DNA from: Macrophomina tecta
Lineage: Eukaryota; Ascomycota; Dothideomycetes; Botryosphaeriales; Botryosphaeriaceae
DNA length: 64,000 bases
NCBI GenBank assembly: GCA_024180945.1
Contig: JAKSGN010000002.1
Location: 744,001-808,000 of the forward strand
Direction of reading: 5' to 3'
In this document: in pieces, positions 12,005 through 23,733 of the stretch
How positions within the stretch are numbered: the stretch's first letter is position 1
How the letters are laid out: every line of letters starts with the position of its first letter
Made by a program: the position numbers and the translations under genes
Notes under the pieces: model-generated
The model's input: only the letters and a program-made list of their open reading frames with translations
Database searches by the model: none
Told to the model about the DNA's origin: nothing

Positions 12005-15000
12005 TTATCGTCTTAGCTCCGAGTTGACCCGTTGTTCGCTGATAAGCCTGAGCTCGTTCCCCTTGCTGTCGCTGCGCTCCCTGGTCTGTCGCTCCAGCGT
12101 GATTTCAACCAATTTCAGTGCCTCGTCCATCACGTCGCTACCGACACGCCAAGTCCTCAGTACTACTCCTTTTTCACCGAGCACTTGCTCTGCCCGCGCC
12201 AATCGCTTTCGCCAAAGGTCCTCGCGTTTATTGCCCGTGCTTCCCGCCCCGCTGTTGGGCGCAGAAGTTACCGGCGCGCCCGACATGAACGAGCTGTTCG
12301 TGGGCCTAGTATTCAACGACGTCGATGAAGCGCTTGCCGCGTTAGCTGTATACGGCCGGCGCATTTCACCATCGCCATTGGTGAAGCTGTTTTGGCCACC
12401 TGAATTAGCGGCCGGCGTGGACATGCGGTTTGCTGGGTTGTCCTTTGAGGCTTCCGTTAAGGATGTACCGGACCGCCGGGGAGGCGGCGGCGGCGGAATC
12501 TTCTTGCTGGCCGGCGCGGACGCCGATGACGTGCCGGCGACTCTTAGTTCACTTGGCCCAGGCGCGCCGTTCCATAATGCAGACGCTGCAGGCAAACTAT
12601 TGTAAGCCTGTGCTAGCTTGTTGCGTGCAGTGGTCGCGTAGCCAGATTGGATGCTCTGGCTTGTTTCAGTGCGTCTTGGCGGAGGTGGTGGTGCACTGGC
12701 TCTTGCGTCGGACACTGGCTCCGGAACATGGACTGCCCGAGCAAGCGGACTTCGCCCTCTTGCTTCATTCGTCCTAACTGCCGTTGATGGTCTTCGAATC
12801 GGTGGAGGAGATCCCTTGGCAGGAGTATCTTGGCGAAGCCCGGCGGATATGTTTTCTTGCGACGAACTACGCAACCGCATTGGTTTGGTAGGCTTCACAG
12901 GAGGCGCCCTGCGCTCTCCGGGCGATGGTGATATGCGTCCTCTAATTGCGTTGCTCCTCTGAAGTGGAGCTTCTACAATAGGCTCGAGCAATCTTTCGGA
13001 AGTAGGATCAGAAATTCCGCGGGAAAGTGGTGGCGGAGCGGAGCTAGTCGATGCGATAGACACGGAGTCTTCGTCATCTGATAGATCGATTAACTTCCCC
13101 ATGGGAGGGTTCATCCTATGGGCCTCTGGCGCCGCGGGCTCCGTGGGCCTTCGTGGGGGCAGTGTCGGGCGCTTCTCCGCGACGTCAATCTCACTGGCGC
13201 TAGGGCTGTGCCCCGGAGTCCATAGGGGATAGCGATTTCCCGGCTCCTCAAAGTCTCGTAGTGACGCGGCTATAGCAGCCCTCAACTCGGGGTCATCGTC
13301 TTCTGACGCTTTTGACGATCGGGCTGAACGCTTTCCCGTCAGCACCTTTGAGTTACGCTTAGGCGCCTTTTCAGAGCCGAGTGGGCCCACAGAGGGGTCA
13401 AAAAAGCCTTTTTGTATCGGAGTGGTCACATCCCTGATGAAGACGGCCAACACCCGTCCCGGGTTCTCCAGGACAAAGTCTGTGTAGACCTCGAGATCCG
13501 CCTCGCCGCTGTCCCCAACCAAAATGAAACTCCGCTGGGGGAAATCCCGCGCCAGACGGTCGAGGGTGGCTTTCTTCCGTTCCGCCACCGGTTCGAAGAT
13601 GCCCTGTAGCATGCCGCTATATTGCTTAAGATGGAAGGAGCCAGGTGGAAGACCTGCCAATTTGAAATACTGTGAGATAACAGGATAAAGCTGCCACGGC
13701 GAATTGGAAACGTAATGGAACCGGACTCCCCTGTCGAACAGAGAGTTATACCACTCCCGAACTCCTTCGATCGTCAAGTCGCCGAGCTCACGAATGAAGG
13801 CGTTACGGAAGATCTCACGGGCTCCGGAGCTAATCGCCGAGTGCTTGATGGTATCGTCGATGTCACTGATTAGGCTGACACCTTTAGGTTCGGTGATGTG
13901 GACCTCAGCCGTAGTGGAGAGCGTCTCTGACACAATGACTCTGATGTGGGTCGGCACGAATTCTAGAGCTGCACGAACGGAAAAATGGCCAGAAGCATCA
14001 GTATAGATGGTCCGTTGTCGGGAAATTTCGTCATTGTAGAAGAAAATGGAGATGGGGGTGTTGGCCAGGGGGTTCGAGAGGAAGGGCAACAAGCGTGCCA
14101 TCAGATGTCTGTTCGCTTTGTCGAGCTCTGACGCATTCATGTTCGCAGGCTGTGTCCATGACTCCCGTTTTTGGATTCCGGTCATCGGCGACTCTTCGTT
14201 TTCGACGGTGAGCTCGGCGACTCTGCCGCCGCGTCCTCGGTTCGGCGAGACTTCCCTTGAGCGGGTGGTGTAAAGGCTGTCGGTGTCGGACCCCTTGGAC
14301 GGAACTTCGCTGTAGCTTCCTTTCTCGGCCTTTGCAGCCTCCATTTCTCCCTTCCTCAGAATAGACATAGCCTCCATCTCAACGAGTTCCTCCTCTTGCT
14401 TCGCGCTCTTCTCGTGGGCCTTGTCTGCGAGAGACTTGTGGGGGCTCGGTTCTCGGCTGCTTGGTTTGCTGGACTTCGCTGAAGGGGCTGGGAGGCCGAC
14501 CAACTGTCTGGCAAGCCCAACGAACAGCCTATGTTTCCGCGTCATCTGCCCCCGGTGAGGATAATAGATCCAACCACGCACGTCCACGTCCACCACGGCA
14601 GTATCGTCCTCGTACTTTTCAAATTCGCGTTTCCAGTATTCAGCGTCTCCGGATCCGGTCGTATCTCGTGAGTCTCGGCCATAGCCCGGGGCCTCCTGAA
14701 CGGTGCCTGGAACGGCTTTTGGCTGTGGCAGTCAACACCAACGCCAGTTCTCCAAGTCGGAAGTATTCACTAACCTTCCGCTTCACATGCTTCCTCGCAT
14801 AGCTGGGAAACAAGACCATTTCCTCCTCTCCGCTCCTGACGATGGCGGCATCCGGGAAGGCGCCGGGGGTGTCGTCGCCCTGGTCCCAATCCAGCTTGTC
14901 CCCGCCGCCCCCACCCCAGCCACGGGTATAACTCTGCTGATACGCCTGACGTAGCTCATTGGCAGCCTTCAGGTACCCGGCGATCTTCTTGCGACGGGCG

Positions 15001-15101
15001 CCAGGCTCACGGTCGGAGCGCAAACCCGAGAGGCCGCCATCGTTGCTGGCGTCGGGATAGGGGGCGCCGGAGTAGTAGCGGCCGGCGCCGAGGGAGCTCA
15101 T
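12005..15101 (-). CDS. APP1: Actin patch protein App1-like Mg2+-dependent phosphatidate phosphatase (DUF2183)
   Basis: Exons 15101-14775 and 14722-12005, with a 52 nt GTTAGT...CAG intron, give about 1014 residues. The first exon has ARRKKIAGYLKAANELRQAY, typical of the fungal App1 N-terminus. The DUF2183 core includes SLISDIDDTIKHSAI, whose DIDDT near residue 395 is the DxDxT catalytic motif of haloacid dehalogenase-type phosphatidate phosphatases. VRFHYVSNSPWQLYPVI and SFILVGDSGEADLEVY follow. The C-terminal half is long, Pro/Ser/Arg-rich and disordered, with PPPPPRR motifs likely to bind SH3 proteins of cortical actin patches, where yeast App1 acts. The start is uncertain. The frame stays open upstream of ATG 15101 with coding-like sequence to about 15435 (for example RRQQKRVRKAQNALGGFRG), without another ATG. 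Upstream exons are therefore likely, possibly joined through the GTGAGC donor at 15563-15558. Confidence 0.85.
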
Positions 15102-17197
15102 GTTGTCGAATTCCTCGCTGCCGCCGTGGACATGTTTCTTGGAGGGGTTCTGGGGGCTCGCGCGAGTTTTGCGCAAGAGCGCGAGGATGCGGCTTCCGCG
15201 GAAACCCCCGAGAGCGTTCTGAGCCTTGCGAACTCGCTTCTGCTGACGGCGAACGATGTACTGCCAGATTCGGGACTGGGCACGGTGGCGGAGCGAAGGC
15301 AGGAAGTTGTTGCGGAAATGTTCGAGACGCTGGCGGGCACGCAGGCGCGTGTGCGGAAATAGGAAGCGGAAGAGGGAGAGGGAAGAGCGGCGGTCGAGGT
15401 AACTGCGGCGGAGGTGCTTCGGGGCCAGCTTGAAGACCTGGCGCGGGGCCCAGAGCAGAGATAAAGGGGGACGACACGGGAATTTTAGCAGATTCGATGG
15501 AGTGCGTCTTCTCGTTGCGTTGGTGGTTGCGGGCCTTGAGGCGAGGAGCTGCGAGACAAGCTCACGTCATTGGCCGCTAATCGCCGCCTGCTCAGGTTCG
15601 AGGCCTGCAGACCGCTCACCTCCACACTCGCCAAATACCGCCCATCCAACCTCCCTGCGCCGCCGCTGAGCAGTCCGTGATACCCCTCGGTCGCTGTCAG
15701 CCTGCCCCGATGCGCGATGAGGAACACGTCCCGCGATCGCGCCCGTCCGTATGGTCAGCCTCGCCCGCCCGTCTGCAAGGAATATTCCCCAACTCGCGGC
15801 CTCCAATATGCTAGGAAGAGACATGCCGTCTGCCAGTGCCACATGTTCTAGCCGGCACAATGCGCCGAGAGTCTCCATCAATACCCGTCCGTTCTAGACC
15901 TCCCTCTCGCTTCCCTGGCCTCAGCAGCGGATGACAGCTCTCCGAGGCAACTAACACAAGATCTCACCCGCCTATCTCTCGAGCACGACTCTTTGTTGAC
16001 TTGCTAGCCCCCCGCCGCGATGACGGCATACCGTCATCCTCAAGATCTGCAACGAAAAGTGGATTTCCCCATCTCCACAGCTTCAAGCTTCATGCCTGCT
16101 CGCCAAGCGCTCCACCCTTGTCCGTCGTGAGCGTCTGCGCAGACATCAAACTTCCCCCCCCTGGGGGCCGCTGCGAGTGCCTCTGCCGTGCAGCCGTCTT
16201 ACTTTCCTTCCTGGCGGGACGAGGGCCATGATCGACAGCGCAGCGCTCCTTGGCCTGTTTTGCAACCCGCGCTTCGGCCCGAGTTGCAGCATCCAGGATA
16301 TCGTACGACTTTCTCGAGGAAACAAAATCACCTGTTGGTCTAGGCAAAGCGGCCACTACGCCCTTTATGTCTCAACGCTCGTGTTTCGTTGCTTATTTCA
16401 ACGCTGCCAGGGGACACATGAGCTCGGTGATTTGTGGAGATCTCGGGAAAAAAACAGCCAGGCTCAACGCCAGCTTCATGGACGATACTTTGCCACTCAG
16501 CAAGCTTTCTCAAGTCGAGAAGCATCATAGCCACCCGGCATTAGACCGGTGTAGCATAATCCCTTGGCCTCTGTCCTTTCCAATAATCCGCATTGCTCTT
16601 CAGCTCCTGTTGCATGCCAAGATCTCTCCATTCCTTGCATCATTCACTGTCCCTAACATGAATCATGCTGCGTTCGGCCTCTGTTATCACCGACAGCTCG
16701 GTCACTGTCAAGCGAAGTAACGGCGATCAATGGCTAGCAAAACTTTAGAAGCAGTCCGGCCACATGCAAGAACAGGACTTGCCATGATGAACTCGATTTT
16801 CCCCACTGAATATCATCCAGAAGCATACCGATACAAAACTTTCAAGCCACCTGTAGGTCCAGGCCTATTCATTTCTGAATATTGTGCTCCAGGCAAGCTT
16901 GGTCTTGCCACATGCCATCTCCTTTCCATCGGCGGGCCGGTTACCGGCCGGGACACTCCGGCCCGGTGCCTTCTTAATCTTACTCTTCTCGACTTCCATT
17001 TTGCAGCCGACGGAACAAAACCTACATGCCCGCCCATCCGTCAACTACCACAAAGTTGGCCATCGCGCCGCTGCAACAGGCGCAGGGCGTGTCGCGGTTG
17101 GCCGGCGGCTTCGCTGAGGTCCTATGTCTATCTGTGGTCCGTTAGGACCAGTGACTTTTATTTCCCCAACGATCTTAGAAGGCATCGGTAGGAGGGC
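15102..17197. other. Intergenic, probably holding 5' exon(s) and leader of the App1-like gene
   Basis: The minus-strand stretch 15102-15435 continues the App1 frame and is probably coding. A second minus-strand frame (15727-15563, containing FLIAHRGRLTATEGYHGLL) could be a further upstream exon ending at a GTGAGC donor. It would splice in phase to a CAG acceptor near 15436, but no ATG was found for it. From about 15900 to 17197 no supported gene was seen on either strand. Confidence 0.4.
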
Positions 17198-17978
17198 TTA
17201 AGAGGAGATCGTCGGTGGCCCTGGGTGTGATGCATGCTTAGCAGTGTACTCTATGTGGTTCACCTGGCGCAGCGCGGCCGAAGCGTGCGATCCATCAGGC
17301 AGAAGCGGCGGCGCGGAGCGCGGGCCGGGGCGCTGACGCGGAGGACGGCTACAATAGGGATAGGAGGAACGGGGCGAGGTGCTGCCACGGATACCAGCGG
17401 GCACGCGGCGCGAGCCGGTGTAGCGGAGTGCTATGCGCATTAAGGTCGGTCCGGAACCCGAAAATGAGAGATGTCTAAATGGGGCGGAGTGGACGTACAG
17501 GAGGCGGGGTTAAGAGCCAGAGACAGGCTGTGCGCGGATATGACCCTGGTTGCGGGTGCAAATGTGGCGTCGATTTTGGCGAAGTAGTCCGTGGAGGCGT
17601 TCGGGCTGGTGGTGGAGTTGAAGAGGAGCCGGGCATGAGAGGACTGGACCCGTAAAGCTGCTCGGAACTGCGTCGAGGGTCGCTCTCTGAGACTTCTCCC
17701 AAGGGGGTACGGTGTGAAGAGGATATAGAGCTGCGTGGGCGCCGGATGCTAGTGTTTTCCTCGTCATTGGTCTCCTCCAGGGGGCTCTCCCTGTCAAGAC
17801 CTTCTGTCTGGACTCGGCGATGCTGCTGGTGCTCAGGTTGCAGTTGCTCCATGCTTTGGTGTGTATGGAGACGGTCCGAAATCATTTCCAACTGCGACAT
17901 CTCGGGCAGATTCATGCAGCGGGATGGCGTGCGCGCAGGCGATCCGCCCTCTGGAATTTCGACCTTTCGAATGGCCAT
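17198..17978 (-). CDS. Hypothetical Ser/Pro-rich protein, three exons
   Basis: The family is not recognised. A model with exons 17978-17650, 17605-17499 and 17430-17198 gives 222 residues with phases that agree at both joins. Exon 1 (MAIRKVEIPEGGSPAR, then NLPEMSQLEMISDRLH) is acidic and disordered. Within the unspliced frame, codon bias fails after about 17650, while the frame reached by splicing (NASTDYFAKIDATFAPATRV) has strongly C/G-ending codons. That is the reason for proposing the 45 nt first intron, although its GTCCAG donor is weak. The second intron (GTACGT...TAG) is canonical. Exon 3 is Arg/Pro/Ser-rich. An alternative is a frameshift in a decaying gene, or a longer gene with further exons. 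No transmembrane segment or signal peptide is visible. Confidence 0.45.
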
Positions 17979-18861
17979 TATACCGGAGGTTGATGACTGA
18001 GGGTTAGTGTCCGGAGTCTGTTTGAACTGCCGGAGCCCTGTTAAAGAAGGGAGACAGTGTACCGTGCAGTGAAAATGCGTTCACAAATTGTTTGGTCGAT
18101 TGCTCAATGGGCGAGAGATTGTTCGGCCTACAATCTGTGGCATCCTATTATTCTCCCTCTGGAGCGCTCGGTACGTTACTCAGCCTGTATTAGCCATGTT
18201 TGTAGTTAAAAGAATGACTATTATTCACAGATACGGACATTAATTCTAGCAACTCAAAACTATTTCTCCCTCCCATTCACGGTTGCCTAGAACACACTTG
18301 TAGTTTGGAAAGGGTTTCTTCTTACTATGGCTTCGAAAGTGTTTGCACCATAGCTCACGCATCAGCGCTTTAAATTATTCTACGGATATGATAATGCACA
18401 TGATATTCTACTTCGAATTTTCTAGAGAATAGTGGATTTCAGTATACGTTAGAGAACATTCCATGCCTACCTGTTCCTCATCCCTCGCCATGGGCGCTTC
18501 CTGGAAGGCGCCCTTATGGAGAGCCAATCTGTCGAATGTAAGTATAAATCTAAAACTAATGAAGCTGTTCATCATCAATGCATCGCCTTTCTCATCAATG
18601 TTTGCAGCTTTTTCTCAGACATGACGTCGTTCATCGCGCGTCGCGGCGCTCTCAGCTGACGACTCAATCGGGAAAGACGGCACGGCACACCACCCCCACG
18701 TTTCACAACGCCAACCCCATGGGTGGCTGGGCTTATCTCGACAACAGCCACTGGCCGGATCATCAACTTTCGACCACGTTCTCACACCACCTGTGCCATG
18801 CGTCCATAAACCAAAGCATATTTCCCTCTATATCTATCGGCGTTCAGCTCCACGATTCACC
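17979..18861. other. Intergenic, partly AT-rich
   Basis: About 880 bases separate two divergent genes. The part from about 18100 to 18560 is clearly richer in A+T than its surroundings, with many TA and AT steps. No repeat boundary or protein relic was identified in it. The rest presumably holds the two promoters. Confidence 0.5.
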
Positions 18862-20703
18862 ATGGTAGTTGCAGCGGGAAGAATGGTTGTCGCTGCTATA
18901 CGCCGGCAACCTGCCGGGTCCGGTTTGCTCAAATATAACACACGACCCATGGCGGCATTCAGGCCACTTGTGCGCGCACCGGTCCTCCGATGCTTTGGCG
19001 TATCGAGAAGCAGGGGTTGGCATACTTTGGAAATGTCGGAGCAGAACCTTGCGAGCTTGAAAATTAACCAGAGCAGATTGCTGGAAGACATTCACTATAC
19101 CTGCTCTTGGGGCTCTGGACAACGCTGGGGAGAGTAAGTGACTATTTATTATCACCCTTGACTCCGCATACATTCTCTACTAGCCTTCATAAATGATGAG
19201 GAGCCCTGAAGCTGGAATTACCATCTGCCTTTCCACAAAAAAAAAACGTTTGCATATCACCTGAGTTGTTATTTACACTATCTTAGCGCCCCTACAGAAA
19301 CTGGAATGTCCCGTCTTGCCCTTTCGGATGCGGACAAAGAAGCACGCGACTGGTTCATCGCAACTACTCAAGCTCTGGGCTGCCACACGACAGTTGATGC
19401 CATGGGCAACATCTTCGCTGTACGGCCAGGCCGCCGAGAAGGCCCTGCTACCTTTGCCGGTTCGCATCTTGACACACAACCCACTGGTGGCCGCTACGAC
19501 GGCATACTTGGTGTCACGGCTGGTGTTGAGATGCTGAAAGTGCTCAGCGAAAATTGGGTCGAGACAGAATATCCCGTAGGCGTGGTCAATTGGACGAAGT
19601 GAGTTTCTAAGCGCACAGCTATCCCGCCCGTCAGGAGCTCCACATAACGCTGACGCCACCAACAGCGAAGAAGGCGCCAGGTTCCCCATCTCAATGGTCG
19701 CTTCGGGAGTCTGGTCTGGCGACATCCAACTAGAACGCGCACACAACCTATGCGAAGTCGGCGGCGGAACCGCCACCATGAAATCCGAACTCAACCGCAT
19801 CGGTTATTTGGGCACGACGCCAGCCAGCCACTCCGCTCTCCCCATGGGCGCCCACTTCGAGCTCCACATTGAACAAGGCCCCATCCTCGAAACCGAGCAA
19901 AAGAAAATTGGCGTTGTGCAAGGCGTCCAAGCCTACCGCTGGTTCACCATCGACGTTAAAGGACGCAGTGCGCACTCCCCTTCGCCTTTCTATCCCTCCC
20001 GTGAACTAAACTTCCCCCAGACTGCCACACGGGGACAACCCCCTTCCCCACGCGTTCAGACGCCCTCCTCACAGCCTCAAAACTCATCCTTCACTCCCAC
20101 CGCCTTGCCACCGCGCACTCCGCCCTCGCCAGCACCGGCATCCTAACCCTGACACCCGGCAGCACCAACACAGTCCCGGGCCACGTGCGCTTCAGCCTGG
20201 ATATCCGCGCGCCCGCCGACGCGACCCTCGACGCGCTCGAGGACGCACTGCGTGCCGACTACGCCTACATCGCGCGGGGCGAAGCGGCGCCCAGCAGCTC
20301 GACGCTGCTCGGGGGCGCGGGGACGGACGTGTCGGCGGGATGCACGCGCGGGCGGCCGTGCGAGGTGGAGTGGACAACGGACAGCATCAGTCCGGCTGTC
20401 GTGTTTAACGAGGACGCGATTGCGTGCGTGCGGAAGGCTGCGGGCTGGTATGAGGGGACGCGCGGACTAACCAGGGATCTGACAAGCGGGGCGGGCCATG
20501 ATAGCGTGTATGCATCGCGGCGGTGTCCGACAAGTATGATCTTTGTGCCGTGTAAAGATGGCGTCAGCCATAATCCGAGCGAGTATTGCGCGCCTGAGGA
20601 CTGTGCGGCGGGGGCACAGGTACTGTTGGGAAGTGTGTTGGCTTTCGACAGACTGAGGGGTCAGAGGAGGGTTACTTGGGCGCAGGAAGATTGTCGCGCA
20701 TGA
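18862..20703 (+). CDS. M20-family N-carbamoyl-amino-acid hydrolase / allantoate amidohydrolase-type enzyme
   Basis: Four exons, 18862-19133, 19287-19598, 19666-19967 and 20021-20703, give 522 residues with all three phases matching. The first about 55 residues are Arg-rich and lack acidic residues (RRQPAGSGLLKYNTRPMAAF), suggesting a mitochondrial presequence. The catalytic part has all expected binuclear metal-site motifs: WGDAPTETGMSRLALSDAD, AGSHLDTQPTGGRYDGILG (His, Asp), NEEGARFP (Glu), CHTGTTPF (His) and SGAGHDS (His). HIEQGPILE and GVQAYRW are diagnostic of the hydantoinase/carbamoylase subgroup. Such enzymes hydrolyse N-carbamoyl amino acids, beta-ureidopropionate or allantoate in nitrogen recycling; the exact substrate is undetermined. 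The CHTGTTPF motif is recovered only by removing the intron 19968-20020, which supports that splice. Confidence 0.88.
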
Positions 20704-20894
20704 GAGAGCAACAGCGAAGTGGAGATGGGGGTCAGGTAATCCATGCATTATTTGTACTTAGGATGATTGATATCGGTGCAGTGGTAATAGTTGCATTTCC
20801 GGGTATAATTGAAAGTCGTGATCAGATCCCAAACGCCATGCGGACATGCTTTTCCCTAAGCGCCAAGTACGCCGCTATAATGTGTCCAAAATTC

Positions 20895-21749
20895 TCAAGC
20901 CTTTGCCTTACCCTTGCCCTCAATTTCAGCCTCCTCCGGTTCGTCATCCTCGTCGTCGCTCATGTCTTCATCCTCATCCCAACCAAAGAAAGTTCTGCTC
21001 GCTGGAGCAGCAGTTTTCGATGCGCTAGGCTTCACAACCTCTCCTTCGCTCTCGCTAGCTTCGCTGCCTTCGGACGGACTGGCAGAGCGGTCACTTTCCT
21101 TTTCGCCCAGCACGTCCTTTATGTCCCCATTCTTCATAGCCTCGAGTACGGCCTGTCGTGTTCGTTCCTCCGCTTCCTCCTTTGCCTCAACCCACTCTCC
21201 GTTCAGCCTGCCCTTTCCTCCCTTCAAAATCTCCTCCTCTTTGCGCTCAGCCATAGCGACGATGTCCTCCCAGCGCTTGCGCCTCTCCTCCTTCTCCTTC
21301 TTGTCCATTTCGGGTTTCACAGCCAAGTACTCCGCAAGAGCCTTTGCTTCAGTGACAGTGCGCAGTCTTCGTCCATCCAGGTTGCGCGAGGACCCGTTGT
21401 TCTCGCCAGCGCCACGCTTCTTGCGCATGCGGCCACCGGCGGCACGCAGCTGCGATCCAAAACCACCCTTGCCACCGCAGAGCGGGGCGCTAAGGCGAAG
21501 TGGTAGGATGGCGGCAGCATCGTCTTTGGAAGAGAGAAGCGACAATAGGGGAGTCGCCGAGCCGGGTTGTAGGAGCTTGTTTGAGGTCGTCGTGAGGATC
21601 AGACGGTTGTCGATTGTAGGTATACGTTGTAACAGTGCCGCAGTGAAGTCAGCGACAGTCGAGGTGGCCGGAAGAGGCAGCGAAAGTGTCTTCGGGAGTC
21701 CCAGGCCGGGGAACGAGCTGAGCAAGACGTTGATTGTTGAAGGCGCCAT
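20895..21749 (-). CDS. SDE2: Sde2, ubiquitin-fold splicing and silencing factor
   Basis: A single exon of 284 residues. The N-terminus is a ubiquitin-like fold ending in [16 protein letters not shown]. Residues Gly92-Gly93 followed by Lys94 form the conserved GG-KGG site at which Sde2 is cleaved by deubiquitinases, releasing the C-terminal part to enter the spliceosome. A basic stretch ([18 protein letters not shown]) and a helical charged region ([20 protein letters not shown]) follow. The acidic C-terminus ([17 protein letters not shown]) is low-complexity. In S. pombe, Sde2 is needed for splicing of particular short introns and for telomeric silencing; the role here is inferred from that homology. 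It is divergently arranged with the eS10 gene. Confidence 0.9.
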   Translation of the reverse strand: MAPSTINVLLSSFPGLGLPKTLSLPLPATSTVADFTAALLQRIPTIDNRLILTTTSNKLLQPGSATPLLSLLSSKDDAAAILPLRLSAPLCGGKGGFGSQLRAAGGRMRKKRGAGENNGSSRNLDGRRLRTVTEAKALAEYLAVKPEMDKKEKEERRKRWEDIVAMAERKEEEILKGGKGRLNGEWVEAKEEAEERTRQAVLEAMKNGDIKDVLGEKESDRSASPSEGSEASESEGEVVKPSASKTAAPASRTFFGWDEDEDMSDDEDDEPEEAEIEGKGKAKA

Positions 21750-22094
21750 GGTGGACGGGTGAGGTGGTGCTGATGACTGCAGTCGCTGTATTGTGCGGCA
21801 GAATGGTGATATGCGATGTCGTTGATGTCGCGCGTGGACGGCACTCGATGCACCTTGTTGCAGTGCGGTGTCGAGGTGGTGAAGTTGAAGCGGCGGCGAT
21901 GGCTGTTGCAGCTGGGGAGACGGGCTAACGCTCGGGCGAAAGTCTTGGCGCTAGCACCGGGGCGGGTTAACCGAGAGCTCCGCGCACATCCAAATCCGCT
22001 GTTGGAAAACCACCAAGGAACCTCCGACCGACGACGACGAGCCAGCCCACCCGCCAAATCCCACCCTCCGGACTAACCACCACAGTCGCCCATC
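21750..22094. promoter_or_regulatory. Shared divergent promoter region, SDE2 and RPS10
   Basis: The two start codons lie head to head only 345 bases apart, so both promoters and 5' leaders must fit here. I see no clear TATA box for either gene, in keeping with housekeeping promoters. Confidence 0.5.
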
Positions 22095-23054
22095 ATGTAT
22101 GCGCTCCCCATACCCGCGATAATATTCTGCGAGAGAGCAGCCGAAAGGCTTAGCGCTGCCGCACGCTGTTGCTGTTGGACGAGCTAGGACTAATTAAAAT
22201 TTCCGTTAGGCTCATCCCCAAGGCCGACCGCAAGAAGATCCACGAGTACATCTTCCGTGAGGGTGTTCTCGTTGCCAAGAAGTCAGTATTTCCCTGGACA
22301 GGGTGAAAGGACGATGTCGCGGATGGCGTTGGCAAAATATTTGGAGAAACCAATGTGGACGTGGAGGCTGACTTACGCGCCAAAGGGACTTCAACCTTCC
22401 CAAGCACCAGGACATTGACACCAAGAACCTCTATGTACGTTTCTCCAGCGACCTCTTTTCGCATAATCTTGCATTGCTCCAAAATCTTTTCGATTGCGAA
22501 GCCCAGGCAACTCTTGTTCACACCATCATCCCATTCCGTCTTTCACCTTCTCCCCGAATCGCTGTAAAGTAGCGATGCCACAACTGCAAAATTTTCTATG
22601 AATTATGAGGAATTGACTGACAGCTTCGAATAGGTCATCAAGGCTTGCCAGTCCCTCACCTCCCGCGGCTACCTGAAGACCCAGTTCTCGTGGCAGTGGT
22701 ACTACTACACCCTCACGTTAGTAACATGAACACTTACACAAATCTCGAATCAACATCTAACATTCATTTAGCCCTGAGGGTCTTGACTACCTCCGCGAGT
22801 GGCTCCACCTCCCTGCCGAGATCGTTCCCCAGACCCACATCAAGCAGCAGCGCTCGCACGCTCCCCCGCGTGGCATGCTCGACGGCGAGAGGCGCGGTGG
22901 TGGCCGTGGCGGTCCTCGTGGTGACCGTGACTCCTACCGCCGCCGCGATGCCGGCGAGGGTAAGGAGGGCGGCGCCCCCGGCGAGTTCCAGCCCCAGTTC
23001 CGTGGTGGCTTCGGCCGTGGCCGTCCCCCGGTCGCTGGCAACGCTCCCCAGTAA
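22095..23054 (+). CDS. RPS10: 40S ribosomal protein eS10
   Basis: Exons 22095-22096, 22210-22281, 22386-22434, 22634-22716 and 22772-23054 encode 162 residues. The protein starts MLIPKADRKKIHEYIF and includes FNLPKHQDIDTKNLY, RGYLKTQFSWQWYYYTLT and LREWLHLPAEIVP, all hallmarks of eS10, which sits near the head of the small subunit. The C-terminus is the usual RGG-rich tail (RGGGRGGPRGDRD). The start codon is interrupted: AT lies at 22095-22096 before a GTATGC donor, and the G is the first base after the TTAG acceptor at 22209. No in-frame ATG precedes the CTC ATC CCC codons otherwise. The GT-AG joins restore the expected protein at all four introns. The coding strand shows the strong codon bias of a highly expressed gene. 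Confidence 0.93.
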
Positions 23055-23733
23055 ACGCGATGCGGTTCCTGTTCCTGCTCCGACGACGCTTTCTAGACGA
23101 CCACGGACACGGCGAACTGCTCAGCTTTCGGTAAACGGACGGCGGATGGTATGGTCGTGCTCGCGCCTGGGTCAAAAAAGATGTCCTTTACCGGTGGGCG
23201 TCTCGGGTTGAGAGGCTTGGGATTTTTCGTCGGATTATCTTATTTTCTTTCGCATGACAAAATATCAAAATGGAATGGGTAGGGTCGGATGGTAGCGTGT
23301 TCGATCGAGTGACAGAAATTGCCGGGGTCGTATAGGTCGAAGGGGGCGGATGACACCGCAAAATTTCACGAGACCACGCATCTGTGGAATAGCGAAAATG
23401 CAGATGTCGATGTCCTAGAAGTTACTGCGGCGCTATGATTATTCGTGTGAAAAAGGAAATACATGCATATGCTTCCCCCCTTTAGGAATGTATGATGCGG
23501 AGGAATCGAGGTGGGCCCATCCATACATACGTCATCGCTATGGAGGGGAGCTGCATCTCATCTCAACACTTTCCACGCTGCCCTTCCTCTCAATTTAAGA
23601 TCAATTGACTCCCTCTTCGCTTGAGAACTTCATACTTCTACACATCCATCCTACAGAAGACACTGCTTCAACTTCAAAATTTAAACACCCAAACTCTCAT
23701 CTCTCATCTCTCATCTCCCAACAACAAGCAATC

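Noticed and set aside
20914..21762. Plus-strand Ser-rich frame of 282 codons
   Set aside because: Antisense to SDE2; the serine richness mirrors the Glu/Ala/Arg codons of the real gene.
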